64,000 nucleotides of DNA, from contig NZ_JNCK01000001.1 of NCBI RefSeq assembly GCF_000731955.1, positions 1,116,001 through 1,180,000 on the forward strand, read 5' to 3'. The notes beneath the pieces are model-generated. The model searched no databases and was not told the origin of the DNA. It saw nothing but the letters and a program-made list of their open reading frames with translations. The stretch is from Halomonas zincidurans B6. Lineage in GTDB: Bacteria; Pseudomonadota; Gammaproteobacteria; Pseudomonadales; Halomonadaceae. Shown here piece by piece: positions 15,758 through 24,908 of the stretch (position 1 is its first letter; every line of letters begins with the position of its first letter). The translations under genes were made by a program, and so were the position numbers.

Positions 15758-17458
15758 ATGAAACGCCTGTTCGCCAACCTGTCCATTAGTTCGTTGCTGA
15801 GTGTCGCCGTGGTGACCTTCGGCGTGCTGATCCTGATCATCGCTACATTGGGTTATCGGACCGATCGCATCAGCGAAGCCTCGATCGCTACGCTGAACCG
15901 GATCAACGTCGAGCAGCTCAACGAGATCGGCCGCGCCGAATCGCTGATGCTCTACAGTCGCATGCGCACCAACGATGTCGTCTCCGAGCGCATGATGGGG
16001 CGCTTCGCCGAAGCCAAGGGCTATCTCGGCGAGGCCAGGGGGTATCTCGAGCGCGCCCGGGCGCGCTTCGCCAATTTCGCGGCGGTGCCCAAGACCGACG
16101 CCGGAAAGCCGTATACCGTGCCGCTCGAAACCAACATGACGGCGCTGTTCGACAACCTCGTGGGGCAGATGACCGCGCTCGAACAACTCGACATGGAGAC
16201 CTTCGATGCGCTCAAGGCGCAAGAAAGTTCCCTTAGCGCAGCTTTCGACCAGGCGATGACCGATTTCGTGGGCTATGCCGGCAAGCGTGGTGATCAGGTC
16301 GTCAGCGACTATTACTTCGAGATCCGGCAAAGCGAGCTGATCGGCCTGGGCGTGGTGGTCTTCGCGTTGCTGTTGCTCGCCGCGCTGCGCCTGGGGCTGG
16401 CGCGCCTGGTGGTTGGGCCGCTGCGCGAGGCGGTCGAGCATTTCCAGCGCATCGCCAAGGCGGATCTGTCCCACGAGATCGCCGCGACGACGCGCAACGA
16501 GATCGGCCAGCTGTTCGCCGCCATGCGCGACATGCAGCAGGGTCTTTCCAAGACCGTGCGCACGGTGCGCGACAGCAGTGGCTCGATTTATCTGGGCACC
16601 CGCGAGATCGCCGGCGGCAACACCGACCTGTCTTCACGCACCGACCAGCAGGCGGCTTCGATCGCCGAGACCGCGGCGAGCATGGAAGAGCTGACCGCGA
16701 CCGTCAAGCAGAACGCCGACAATGCCCGCCAGGCCAGCACGCTGGCCAACGAGGCGTCGTCGACGGCCGGGCGCGGCGGCGAGGTGGTCGATCAGGTGAT
16801 CACCACCATGCAGGGGATTTCCGCGAGTTCCAAGCAGATCGCCGATATCACCGGGGTGATCGATTCGATCGCCTTCCAGACCAATATTCTTGCGCTCAAT
16901 GCCTCGGTCGAGGCGGCCCGGGCCGGCGAGCAGGGACGGGGCTTCGCGGTGGTCGCCGGCGAAGTGCGCAACCTGGCGAGCCGCAGTGCGTCGGCGGCCA
17001 AGGAGATCCGCGAATTGATCGACGGCTCGGTCACCCAGGTCAAGCAGGGCTCGACGCTGGTCGAAGAAGCCGGCACCACCATGCGCGATGTCGTATCCGC
17101 GGTGCGCCGGGTGACCGACATCATGGACGAGATCTCGGCGGCCTCGCAGGAACAGAGCGATGGTATCACCCAGGTCGGGACCGCCGTCTCGCAGATGGAC
17201 GAGGTCACTCAGCAGAATGCGGCACTGGTTCAGCAGGCCGCCGCCGCCGCCGCCTCGCTGGAAGAACAGGCCGATCGGCTGGAGCAGGCTGTAGCGCTGT
17301 TCCGCCTGGCCGACGACGGCCGGGCGGAACAGCGTGCCGCTGGCGCCACACCGGCGCTGCCGCAGGCTGGCGTCACACCCGGCCAGACACCAGCCGCCCG
17401 TCGTTCCGCCAAGCCCGAGCCGTTGCTCGAGAGCGAAGACGACTGGCAGGAATTCTGA
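15758..17458 (+). CDS. Methyl-accepting chemotaxis protein
   Basis: A 566-residue transmembrane receptor with the same layout as the one at 9722. The first membrane helix spans about 10-32 and the periplasmic helical sensor about 33-188. The second helix is at about 190-213, followed by HAMP, the signalling domain with the tip AFQTNILALNASVEAARAGE and a Pro/Ala-rich linker. The C-terminus is DWQEF, again a W-x-x-F tether-like end. The sensor differs clearly from the other two receptors, so the ligand is likely different but unknown. It sits between cheB and cheY, a position empty in the E. coli order. A sigma-28-like upstream match has a 17-bp spacer and is not called. Confidence 0.92.
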   Translation: MKRLFANLSISSLLSVAVVTFGVLILIIATLGYRTDRISEASIATLNRINVEQLNEIGRAESLMLYSRMRTNDVVSERMMGRFAEAKGYLGEARGYLERARARFANFAAVPKTDAGKPYTVPLETNMTALFDNLVGQMTALEQLDMETFDALKAQESSLSAAFDQAMTDFVGYAGKRGDQVVSDYYFEIRQSELIGLGVVVFALLLLAALRLGLARLVVGPLREAVEHFQRIAKADLSHEIAATTRNEIGQLFAAMRDMQQGLSKTVRTVRDSSGSIYLGTREIAGGNTDLSSRTDQQAASIAETAASMEELTATVKQNADNARQASTLANEASSTAGRGGEVVDQVITTMQGISASSKQIADITGVIDSIAFQTNILALNASVEAARAGEQGRGFAVVAGEVRNLASRSASAAKEIRELIDGSVTQVKQGSTLVEEAGTTMRDVVSAVRRVTDIMDEISAASQEQSDGITQVGTAVSQMDEVTQQNAALVQQAAAAAASLEEQADRLEQAVALFRLADDGRAEQRAAGATPALPQAGVTPGQTPAARRSAKPEPLLESEDDWQEF

Positions 17459-17497
17459 CAACGCGTTGCCCAAACCCGATTGAGATGAGGAAGCAAG

Positions 17498-17887
17498 ATG
17501 GCCGACAAGAACATGAGCATCCTGGTGGTGGACGATTTTCCCACCATGCGCCGTATCGTGCGTAGCCTGCTCAAGGAGCTGGGCTACACCAACGTCGAGG
17601 AGGCCGAGGACGGCCAGGACGCGCTGGGCAAGTTGCGTGCCGGTGGCTTCGAGTTCGTGGTTTCCGATTGGAACATGCCCAATCTGGATGGCCTCGAGAT
17701 GCTCAAGCAGATCCGCGCCGACGATGCGCTCAAGTCGCTGCCGGTGCTGATGGTGACGGCCGAGGCGAAGAAGGAAAACATCATTGCCGCCGCCCAGGCA
17801 GGCGCCAACGGTTATGTCGTCAAGCCCTTCACCGCGGCCACGCTGGAAGAAAAGCTCAACAAGATTTTCGAAAAGCTGGGCAAATAA
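17498..17887 (+). CDS. cheY: Chemotaxis response regulator CheY
   Basis: CheY-phosphate binds the flagellar switch protein FliM to change rotation. The 129-residue single receiver domain has all the signature residues in the E. coli numbering: D12 and D13 in VVDDF, phospho-acceptor D57 in SDWNMP, T87 in MVTAEA and K109 in VVKPF. No output domain is present. It is followed 27 bp downstream by its phosphatase gene cheZ. Confidence 0.98.
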   Translation: MADKNMSILVVDDFPTMRRIVRSLLKELGYTNVEEAEDGQDALGKLRAGGFEFVVSDWNMPNLDGLEMLKQIRADDALKSLPVLMVTAEAKKENIIAAAQAGANGYVVKPFTAATLEEKLNKIFEKLGK

Positions 17888-17914
17888 GACCAATTTCGTG
17901 GAGGAGGGCAAGCA

Positions 17915-18577
17915 ATGAGCGTTCAAGCGCAGCATGCCGGCACTCAGCAGGGTGAGGACCTGGTCCAGCGGATCGGGCAGGTGACGCGCATGTTGCGAGA
18001 CAGCATGCGGGAACTGGGACTGGACAAGGAGATCGAGAAGGCCGCCGAGGCGATCCCCGACGCGCGCGATCGGCTGAGCTACGTGGCGACGATGACCGAG
18101 CAGGCCGCCGAGCGGGCGCTCAACGCCATCGACCGTGCCCAGCCGATCCAGGATGCATTGGAAAGTCGTGCCGAGGAACTCGACACGCGCTGGGCGCAGT
18201 GGTTCGCCGAGCCCAAGGAGCTCGACGAGGCCAAGGAGCTGGTGGTCGATACGCGTGCCTATCTGAGCGCGGTGCCTGCACAGACGCGCGCGACCAATGC
18301 CGAACTGCTCGAGATCATGATGGCCCAGGATTTTCAGGACCTGACCGGCCAGGTGATCAAGCGCATGATGGACATGATCAAGGAGATCGAGAACCAGCTC
18401 GTTCAGGTGTTGCTGGATAACGTGCCGGACAGTCAGGATCGCCAGGAACTGCGCAAGACGCTGGTCAACGAGCGCGAGACCTCGCTGCTCAACGGGCCGC
18501 AGATCAAGTCCGAAGGCACTGACGTGGTCAGCGACCAGGGCCAGGTCGACGACTTGCTGGACTCGCTGGGCTTCTGA
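17915..18577 (+). CDS. cheZ: CheY-phosphate phosphatase CheZ
   Basis: CheZ dephosphorylates CheY-P. The 220-residue helical protein contains the catalytic signature QDFQDLTGQVIKRMM (about residues 132-146), whose aspartate and glutamine contact CheY, and a C-terminal VDDLLDSLGF peptide typical of the CheY-binding tail. The ATG at 17915 follows GGAGGAGGGC. It is the last gene before a non-coding gap that separates the chemotaxis cluster from flhBA. Confidence 0.96.
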   Translation: MSVQAQHAGTQQGEDLVQRIGQVTRMLRDSMRELGLDKEIEKAAEAIPDARDRLSYVATMTEQAAERALNAIDRAQPIQDALESRAEELDTRWAQWFAEPKELDEAKELVVDTRAYLSAVPAQTRATNAELLEIMMAQDFQDLTGQVIKRMMDMIKEIENQLVQVLLDNVPDSQDRQELRKTLVNERETSLLNGPQIKSEGTDVVSDQGQVDDLLDSLGF

Positions 18578-18580
18578 TCC

Positions 18581-18622
18581 GTCAGGCGGTGGCCAGCGAC
18601 CGTTGCGCTGTCGTGGCCTGAC
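18581..18622 (+). terminator. Possible structured end of the che transcript
   Basis: GTCAGGC (18581-18587) can pair with GCCTGAC (18616-18622), enclosing a second stem CAGCG/CGCTG (18594-18598 with 18606-18610). It lacks a U-run (CCCTT follows), so Rho-dependent or processing roles are as likely as intrinsic termination. Confidence 0.35.
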
Positions 18623-18762
18623 CCTTGCGCTCTTGAATAGCCTGCCGCGCGACAATCGTGGATTAACGCCCGATTCGTCGCGCTTTTTGCGTGTTTGTTG
18701 ACTGCCGCCCCCGCGCAGAATAAGCCTCGTTAGAATTTTGCCGAAAACCCGGCGCGGGGACC

Positions 18763-19929
18763 ATGGCCGACAACAGCAGCGACGAGGAAAAGACCGAAGA
18801 CCCCACGCCGCGACGCCTGGAAAAGGCGCGGGAGGAGGGGCAGGTTGCACGCTCGCGCGAACTTTCCACCTTCCTGATGCTGCTTGGCGGCGTCATCGGC
18901 CTGTGGACGATGGGCGGCATGCTTTACGATCAGCTCGGGCTGGTCATGGAACAATCGTTCATTTTCGATCGCGGCATCACTTTCGACACGGCGCGGATGA
19001 TGTCCAGTGTCTGGGTGCTCGGCAGCAACACGCTATTCGCGCTGATCCCGTTGTTTCTGCTGCTGGCGGTCATTGCGATCGTCGCCCCCGCGCTGCTCGG
19101 CGGCTGGCTGATTTCCGGCAAGTCGCTGCAACCCAAGTTTTCCAAGCTCAACCCCGCGAAGGGGTTGAAGAAGATGGTCTCGACCCAGGCGCTGGCCGAA
19201 CTGGCCAAGGCCGTCGCCAAGTCGCTGCTCACCGGCAGCGTGGCGTTCGTCTTCCTGTGGTACAAGCGCGACGAGTTCCTGGGACTGATGAACCAGCCGG
19301 TCCAGCAGGCCTTCTATCACGCCATGCAGCTGACGGCGATATGCAGCGGCTTGATCGTGCTGTCGCTGGTGGTGGTGATTCTGATCGATGTGCCTTATCA
19401 GTTGTGGAGTCACAACAAGCAACTGCGCATGACCAAGGACGAGATCAAGAAGGAGCACAAGGAATCCGAAGGCGACCCGCAGGTCAAGGGTCGCATCCGC
19501 CAGCAGCAGCAGGCGATGGCGCGCGGGCGGATGATGAGCAAGGTGCCCGAGGCCGACGTGATCGTCACCAACCCCACGCATTATGCGGTCGCGCTGAGCT
19601 ATCGCGACAGCGATATGGGGGCGCCGCGGGTCGTCGCCAAGGGCGCCGATGCGGTGGCCGCGCGCATCCGCGAGATCGGCGACGAGCACCGCATTCCGCG
19701 CCTGGAGGCCCCGCCACTGGCGCGGGCGCTGTACCGGCATGTCGATCTCGACCGGGAGATCCCGGCCGATCTGTACACCGCGGTCGCCGAAGTACTGGCG
19801 TGGGCGTTTCGTCTGCGTCAGGTGCGCCAGGAGGGCGGCGAGATGCCCGAGCCGCCGCGCGATATCCAGGTGCCCGTTGAAATGGCGGATAGCCCCCACG
19901 ATGCCTCTTCCCGCGAGGAAACGCGATGA
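18763..19929 (+). CDS. flhB: Flagellar type III export protein FlhB
   Basis: FlhB is the export-gate membrane protein that undergoes autocleavage to switch from hook to filament substrates. The 388-residue protein begins with the typical EEKTEDPTPRRLEKAREEGQVARSREL and has four membrane helices (about 32-50, 88-112, 143-165, 185-208). The cytoplasmic domain carries the cleavage motif NPTH in VIVTNPTHYAVALSY (about residue 267). Its C-terminal domain is the homologue of the small protein at 3178. The preceding gap contains a weak TTGACT-N17-TAAGCC promoter-like pair at 18698-18726; an FlhDC-activated promoter is expected here but not identified. It overlaps flhA by 4 bp. Confidence 0.97.
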   Translation: MADNSSDEEKTEDPTPRRLEKAREEGQVARSRELSTFLMLLGGVIGLWTMGGMLYDQLGLVMEQSFIFDRGITFDTARMMSSVWVLGSNTLFALIPLFLLLAVIAIVAPALLGGWLISGKSLQPKFSKLNPAKGLKKMVSTQALAELAKAVAKSLLTGSVAFVFLWYKRDEFLGLMNQPVQQAFYHAMQLTAICSGLIVLSLVVVILIDVPYQLWSHNKQLRMTKDEIKKEHKESEGDPQVKGRIRQQQQAMARGRMMSKVPEADVIVTNPTHYAVALSYRDSDMGAPRVVAKGADAVAARIREIGDEHRIPRLEAPPLARALYRHVDLDREIPADLYTAVAEVLAWAFRLRQVRQEGGEMPEPPRDIQVPVEMADSPHDASSREETR

Positions 19930-22010
19930 GTTTGATGAATACCCTGGGCCAGAACTGGCTGGGCAACGTCCCCATGAAGCTGCTGGCCGGGCCGGTGCTG
20001 ATCATCATGATTCTGTCGATGATGATCCTGCCGCTGCCGCCGTTCGCCCTGGACATGTTCTTCACCTTCAACATCGCGCTGGCGATCATGGTGCTGCTGG
20101 TCAGCATGTTCACCAGCAAGCCGCTGGATTTCGCGGCCTTCCCGGCGGTGCTGCTGTTCACCACCTTGCTGCGACTGTCGCTCAACGTCGCTTCGACCCG
20201 GGTGGTGCTGATGGAGGGCAATGAGGGGGGCGATGCGGCGGGCAAGGTGATCGAGGCGTTCGGCGAGTTCCTGATCGGCGGCAACTTCGCGGTGGGTCTG
20301 GTGGTATTCCTGATTCTGGTGGTCATCAACTTCATGGTCATCACCAAGGGGGCCGGTCGTATCGCCGAGGTCGGTGCGCGCTTCACCCTGGATTCCATGC
20401 CCGGCAAGCAGATGGCCATCGATGCCGACTTGAACGCCGGGCTGATCGGCGAGGAGGACGCCAAGCAACGGCGCGCCGAGATCGCCCAGGAGTCCGACTT
20501 CTACGGCTCGATGGACGGTGCCAGCAAGTTCGTGCGTGGCGACGCCGTGGCCGGCCTGATCATCATGGTCGTCAATCTGATCGGCGGACTGCTGATCGGC
20601 ATGATGCAGTATGACATGGCCTTCGGCGCTGCGGCACGTACCTACACCTTGCTGACCATCGGCGACGGCCTGGTCGCGCAGATTCCGGCCTTGGTGATCT
20701 CGACCGCGGCGGGCGTCACCGTCTCGAGGGTCAACACCGAGCAGGATGTCGGCCAGCAGATGATGGGCCAGCTGTTCAACAATCCCCACGTGCTGATTCT
20801 GTCGGCCTGTGTAATGGGTCTGCTGGGCCTGGTACCGGGCATGCCCAACTTCGTATTCCTGCTGTTCAGCGTGGCGCTCGGCGCGCTGGCCTGGTGGATG
20901 ATTCGCCAGCGCGAGAACAAGCTCGCCGAAGAGGTCGTCAACAAGCAGCCGGTAACGACACCCGACGTGCCCGAAGCCAGTTGGGACGATGTCCAGCTGG
21001 TCGATACCCTGGGGCTCGAGGTCGGCCATCGGCTGATTCCGCTGGTCGATCATCGCCAGGATGGCGAGCTGCTGGGACGGATCAAGAGCGTGCGCAAGAA
21101 GTTCGCCCAGGAGGTCGGCTTCCTGCCGCCGGTGGTGCATATTCGCGACAATCTGGAGCTCGGTCCCAACCAGTACGTGATCACTCTCAAGGGCGTCGAG
21201 GTCGGACGCGCCGAAGCCTATCCCGGCAAGTGGCTGGCGATCGACCCGGGCCAGGTTTCGGGCCATCTCGAGGGCGCGCCCACCCAGGACCCGGCGTTCG
21301 GCCTGCCGGCGGTGTGGATCGACGGCAGTCAGCGTGAACAGGCGCAGATCTATGGCTATACCGTGGTCGATGCCGGTACGGTGGTGGCGACGCACCTCAA
21401 CCACCTGCTGCACGAGCACGCCGGCGACATGCTCGGCCGTCACGAGACGCAGCAGCTGCTCGACAAGCTGGGCGAGGACAACAAGGCGCTGGTCGAGGAT
21501 GTGGTGCCCAAGCTGGTGTCGCTGACCGTCTTGCAGCGGCTGTTGCAGAACCTGCTCGAGGAGGAGGTCTCGATTCGCGACCTGCGAACCATCCTCGATA
21601 CCCTGGCCGAACACGCCACCGCGCAGAGCGATGTCCACGACCTGACCTCGGTGGTGCGCATGGCGTTGGGACGGGCGATTACCCAGCAATGGTTCCCGGG
21701 CAACAGCGAGCTGCATGTGATTGGCCTGGACGCCAACCTGGAACAGGTGCTCGGTCAGGCGATGAACGGCGGCGGGGCGATCGAGCCCGGGCTGGCCGAT
21801 ACCCTGATGCAGCAGACCGAGGCCGGGCTGGCCCGCCAGGAGGCGCTGGGCGAGCCGCCCGTGCTGGTCGTGACGCCGTCGCTGCGCCCGCTGCTGGCGC
21901 GCTTTTTGCGCCGCCGCCTGCGTCACCTGGTGGTGATGTCGCAGGCCGAGATTCCGGATGACCGCACGATTCGAGTAACCACGCTGATCGGAGGCGTTGA
22001 TGAGCGTTAG
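19926..22010 (+). CDS. flhA: Flagellar type III export gate protein FlhA
   Basis: FlhA is the largest export-gate component; its cytoplasmic ring docks chaperone-substrate complexes such as FliS-flagellin. The 694-residue protein has an N-terminal region with about eight membrane helices (to about residue 320). Its FHIPEP-family signature lies in AEVGARFTLDSMPGKQMAI. The cytoplasmic domain runs from about 345 to the end (VGHRLIPLVDHRQDGELLGRI...). It overlaps flhB at its start, and its 3' end overlaps flhF by 11 bp. Confidence 0.97.
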   Translation: MSLMNTLGQNWLGNVPMKLLAGPVLIIMILSMMILPLPPFALDMFFTFNIALAIMVLLVSMFTSKPLDFAAFPAVLLFTTLLRLSLNVASTRVVLMEGNEGGDAAGKVIEAFGEFLIGGNFAVGLVVFLILVVINFMVITKGAGRIAEVGARFTLDSMPGKQMAIDADLNAGLIGEEDAKQRRAEIAQESDFYGSMDGASKFVRGDAVAGLIIMVVNLIGGLLIGMMQYDMAFGAAARTYTLLTIGDGLVAQIPALVISTAAGVTVSRVNTEQDVGQQMMGQLFNNPHVLILSACVMGLLGLVPGMPNFVFLLFSVALGALAWWMIRQRENKLAEEVVNKQPVTTPDVPEASWDDVQLVDTLGLEVGHRLIPLVDHRQDGELLGRIKSVRKKFAQEVGFLPPVVHIRDNLELGPNQYVITLKGVEVGRAEAYPGKWLAIDPGQVSGHLEGAPTQDPAFGLPAVWIDGSQREQAQIYGYTVVDAGTVVATHLNHLLHEHAGDMLGRHETQQLLDKLGEDNKALVEDVVPKLVSLTVLQRLLQNLLEEEVSIRDLRTILDTLAEHATAQSDVHDLTSVVRMALGRAITQQWFPGNSELHVIGLDANLEQVLGQAMNGGGAIEPGLADTLMQQTEAGLARQEALGEPPVLVVTPSLRPLLARFLRRRLRHLVVMSQAEIPDDRTIRVTTLIGGVDER

Positions 22011-24375
22011 ACGTTTCATAGCTGCCAACAGCCGCGATGCGATGCGCCAGGTGCGCGCCGCACTGGGCGAAGACGCCTTGATCCTGGCCAATCGCCGCGT
22101 CGATGCCGGGGTCGAGATACTCGCCCTGGCCGAAGAGCCGGGGCCGGCGGATGCCTTGCCCGTCGAACGCCAAGCCGCACCCCGCGAACCGCAGGCCGGC
22201 GCGGCCAGCAGTGCCGCGCGGGCCTATCTGCCCGAGCGCCAGGCTTCCCAGTCGCCGCCTGTGCCGTCGCGACCCGCGCCGGTGGCGTCCGTCACGCCTG
22301 CCGCTGCTCAGCCGGCCCCCGCGGGGAACCAGGACCAGGGCCCGCCGGGCGATTTCGCCGCCTTCAGCGCACGCCTGCTCGACGAGATGCAGGATCTGCG
22401 CATGCTGATCGCCGACCGGCAGGCCCGCCAGGAACCCGCGGCGGGCGAGGCGGACAAGGAGGACAACCGCCACCGGCTCAATTGCCGGTTGCAGAATGCC
22501 GGCTTCGGCAATGCGCTGGCGCGTGAACTGCTCGACGCGCTGCCCGGCGAGCTGGTTCATGGCGACCCGTCCGGGGCCGCCGCCTGGTTGCATCGTCAGC
22601 TCGGCGGGCGCCTCGAGGTGCTCGAGGACGAAGCCGGCCTGCTCGATCAGGGTGGTGTGTTCGCGCTGCTCGGGCCCACCGGAATCGGCAAGACCACGAC
22701 CACCGCCAAGCTGGCGGCGCGCTACGTCATGCGCCACGGCGCCGGCGGGGTCGCGCTGATCACCACCGACAGCTATCGTGTCGGCGCCCACGAACAGCTG
22801 CGTATCTATGCCCGGTTGCTGGGCGTCGAGGTCCACGCGCTGGCCGACGACGCGCCGCTCGGCGAATTGCTGGCGCAGCTCGACGACAAGCGCCTGGTGA
22901 TCATCGATACCGTCGGCATGAGCCAGCGCGATCAGCGCCTGGTCGGCCAGGTGGCGATGCTCGGCGAATCGAGCCAAAACGCACCGCGCCCGGTCCGCCG
23001 CCTGCTGCTGCTCAATGCCGCCAGTCATGGCGAAACCCTCGACGAGGTGGTGGAAACCTATCAACGCGCCTCGCTCGCCGCGGGGGCGCCGCTCTACGGG
23101 GCGATCCTGACCAAGGTCGACGAGGCCCCGCGGCTCGGTGCGGTACTGGATATCGCCATACGCCACGGGTTGCGTCTGCATTACGTCTCGCAGGGTCAGC
23201 AGGTACCCGAGGATCTGCAGCTTGCCGATCGCCAGGCGCTGGTCGACCAGGCCCTGGCGGTGGGCGACGACTCGGCCTTCAGCGGCGACCCGCTGGAGTG
23301 GCAGCGCACTTCATCGCCCCGACGCTGGAAAAGCTTGTCGCGCGGCCTGTTCAGCCAGGGACGCAACCTGGCGACGCTGTTCGCCCGCCTGCGCGAGCAC
23401 GTCGGCGGCTTTGCCCAGCTCGAATCGGCCTGGCCGTGGCTGGGTTATCCGCTGCAGGCCCAGCAGCAACAGCTGCCGCGGCTGCACGCGGCCTGGCGCG
23501 GCGATGGCGGTGAAAGCGCAGCGTTCGGCAGCGAGCCTTCACATGGCCTGCTGTGGCCGCGCAGTGCCGCGGTCAAGGGCAGCGACTGGTACTTGCCGGC
23601 CGTGCCGCTCAACAGCGAGGGGCTGGCGCAGACGCTGCCCTGGGCGACGCATCATCAGCCCGCCGGCGAGTCGCAGAAGCTGCACTTTGCTGCGCGGCTG
23701 GGACTGCACATGCAATGGCTGCCGCGCTGCCCGGTGGCAGCGACGCGCCATGAACTCGACGTAGCAGGCGTGCGTTGGGTGGCCACGACGCAGGCCAACA
23801 CCCGGGTCAGCGTCGACGGCGTGCGCCACAAGCTGGCGGCACTGGCAGCCCACGCCACGCCCGAGGCGAGTCGAACATGCCGTTACCGCGGTCGCAGCGT
23901 CCGACTCAAGAGCGCTCGGTTGGCCGTGGCGCTGGATTCCCCGGATTCGCTCACGGCCTGGTTCGTCAACCTGAGCGACCCGGATAGCGGGCGCTCGCTG
24001 GCGCATCGCTACTGGTTGATGCCGTCGGGCGATGCCGCGAACGGTCTCGCGGCCTTTGCCGCCCAGCTGGCCCATGAAGAACTGCCGCTGCTGGCGCGTC
24101 GCGCCTGGCAGTGGCTGGCACCCTCGCAGGCGATGCGCGTGGATGACGAGCTGCGTGTGTGGATCGCCACCGCGCTGGCGTCGCTGGCGATCCGGCTCGA
24201 TCAGGAGCAGGCCGACTGGGCGGTGGACGTCCGCGGCCAGCTGCTGAGCATGCTCGGCAGTGGTCGCAAGCGCAGTGCCCAGGCGCTGCTCGAGGCGCTT
24301 TGGTATCTATTCACTGCCCGCGACGCCTTGCTGCAGGTGAGCGGTCAGAGACGGGATGACAGGACTCAACCGTGA
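22000..24375 (+). CDS. flhF: SRP-type GTPase FlhF with long C-terminal extension
   Basis: FlhF is an SRP-family GTPase that specifies flagellar site and number. ATG 22000 follows GGAGG by five bases; the overlapping TTG at 21997 is less likely. A B-domain-like start (VRRFIAANSRDAMRQVRAALGEDALIL) and a Pro/Ala linker precede the NG domain. The NG domain has the G1 loop GPTGIGKTTTT from residue 225, TTDSYRVGAHEQLRIYA at 255, DTVGM at 303 and TKVDE at 371. The protein is 791 residues, against roughly 400-500 for well-studied FlhF. Residues about 435-791 form an extension I do not recognise, rich in Trp, Leu and Ala, containing both a beta-like and a helical part. It is coupled to the FlhG-like gene by a GTGA overlap. 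Confidence 0.93.
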   Translation: MSVRRFIAANSRDAMRQVRAALGEDALILANRRVDAGVEILALAEEPGPADALPVERQAAPREPQAGAASSAARAYLPERQASQSPPVPSRPAPVASVTPAAAQPAPAGNQDQGPPGDFAAFSARLLDEMQDLRMLIADRQARQEPAAGEADKEDNRHRLNCRLQNAGFGNALARELLDALPGELVHGDPSGAAAWLHRQLGGRLEVLEDEAGLLDQGGVFALLGPTGIGKTTTTAKLAARYVMRHGAGGVALITTDSYRVGAHEQLRIYARLLGVEVHALADDAPLGELLAQLDDKRLVIIDTVGMSQRDQRLVGQVAMLGESSQNAPRPVRRLLLLNAASHGETLDEVVETYQRASLAAGAPLYGAILTKVDEAPRLGAVLDIAIRHGLRLHYVSQGQQVPEDLQLADRQALVDQALAVGDDSAFSGDPLEWQRTSSPRRWKSLSRGLFSQGRNLATLFARLREHVGGFAQLESAWPWLGYPLQAQQQQLPRLHAAWRGDGGESAAFGSEPSHGLLWPRSAAVKGSDWYLPAVPLNSEGLAQTLPWATHHQPAGESQKLHFAARLGLHMQWLPRCPVAATRHELDVAGVRWVATTQANTRVSVDGVRHKLAALAAHATPEASRTCRYRGRSVRLKSARLAVALDSPDSLTAWFVNLSDPDSGRSLAHRYWLMPSGDAANGLAAFAAQLAHEELPLLARRAWQWLAPSQAMRVDDELRVWIATALASLAIRLDQEQADWAVDVRGQLLSMLGSGRKRSAQALLEALWYLFTARDALLQVSGQRRDDRTQP

Positions 24376-24908
24376 GCCAGATCGATCAAGCGGCCGGCTT
24401 GCGGCGCTGGGCGCAGGCCGGGCTTGGCAGCCAGCCCGAGCAACACCAGGAGCTGGAGACGAAGGCGACCGTGGCCCCGGCCGTTGCGTCGCGGGTGCTG
24501 ATGATCGTTGGCCTGGCGGGCGGTGAGAATGCCTCGCTGCAACCGGTGCATGACGCCTTGCAGCGCTGGCGCGAACAGGGTCAGCGCTGGGTGGGTGAGC
24601 CCGAGCAATGGCGATTGGTGCCGATCGCTGTCGACAGCCCGCATCTTGCCACGCTGCTGGGTCAGCAGGGGCACTGGGCGCTGTGGGTAGGCGGCGAGGG
24701 CGACGGCTTTCGTCGTGCCTATCGCACGCTCAAGCGGCTGGCTCAACGTGGTGGTCCCAAGCGCTTGCTGCTGGTGCATCCGCCGTTTGCCTCGCGAGCG
24801 GGGTTGCTGAGCAACCTTCAGCAGGCCGCGGCCGAGTTTCTGGGCCTCGAACTCTGGATCGTGCCGCTGCCGCGGCGTCCGCGGCTCCCCTCCGAGGCAT
24901 CGCGATGA
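24372..24908 (+). CDS. FlhG-like protein retaining the DQAxxLR helix but lacking an ATPase P-loop
   Basis: The 178-residue product occupies the flhG/fleN position directly after flhF (GTG start overlapping its stop). It begins MSQIDQAAGLRRWAQ, matching the DQAxxLR helix with which FlhG activates the FlhF GTPase. No KGGVGKS-type Walker motif or MinD aspartates are visible; VLMIVGLAGGENAS sits where the P-loop would be. Residues about 110-165 (FRRAYRTLKRLAQRGGPKRLLLVHPP...LSNLQQAAAEFLGLELWIVPLPR) resemble the later part of MinD-type FlhG by eye. It looks like a shortened, ATPase-dead FlhG that may keep only FlhF activation. That function is inference. Confidence 0.7.
   Translation: MSQIDQAAGLRRWAQAGLGSQPEQHQELETKATVAPAVASRVLMIVGLAGGENASLQPVHDALQRWREQGQRWVGEPEQWRLVPIAVDSPHLATLLGQQGHWALWVGGEGDGFRRAYRTLKRLAQRGGPKRLLLVHPPFASRAGLLSNLQQAAAEFLGLELWIVPLPRRPRLPSEASR

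Noticed and set aside
16634..18850. 738-codon open frame on the - strand opposite a receptor gene, cheY and cheZ
   Set aside because: Overlaps clearly identified + strand genes. The composition (His, Gln, Arg and Leu rich) is the mirror of high-GC coding sequence, and no family motif is seen.
19818..22091. 757-codon open frame on the - strand opposite flhB-flhA
   Set aside because: A shadow of flhA codon structure: rich in His, Gln and Asp with no domain or ribosome-binding site.
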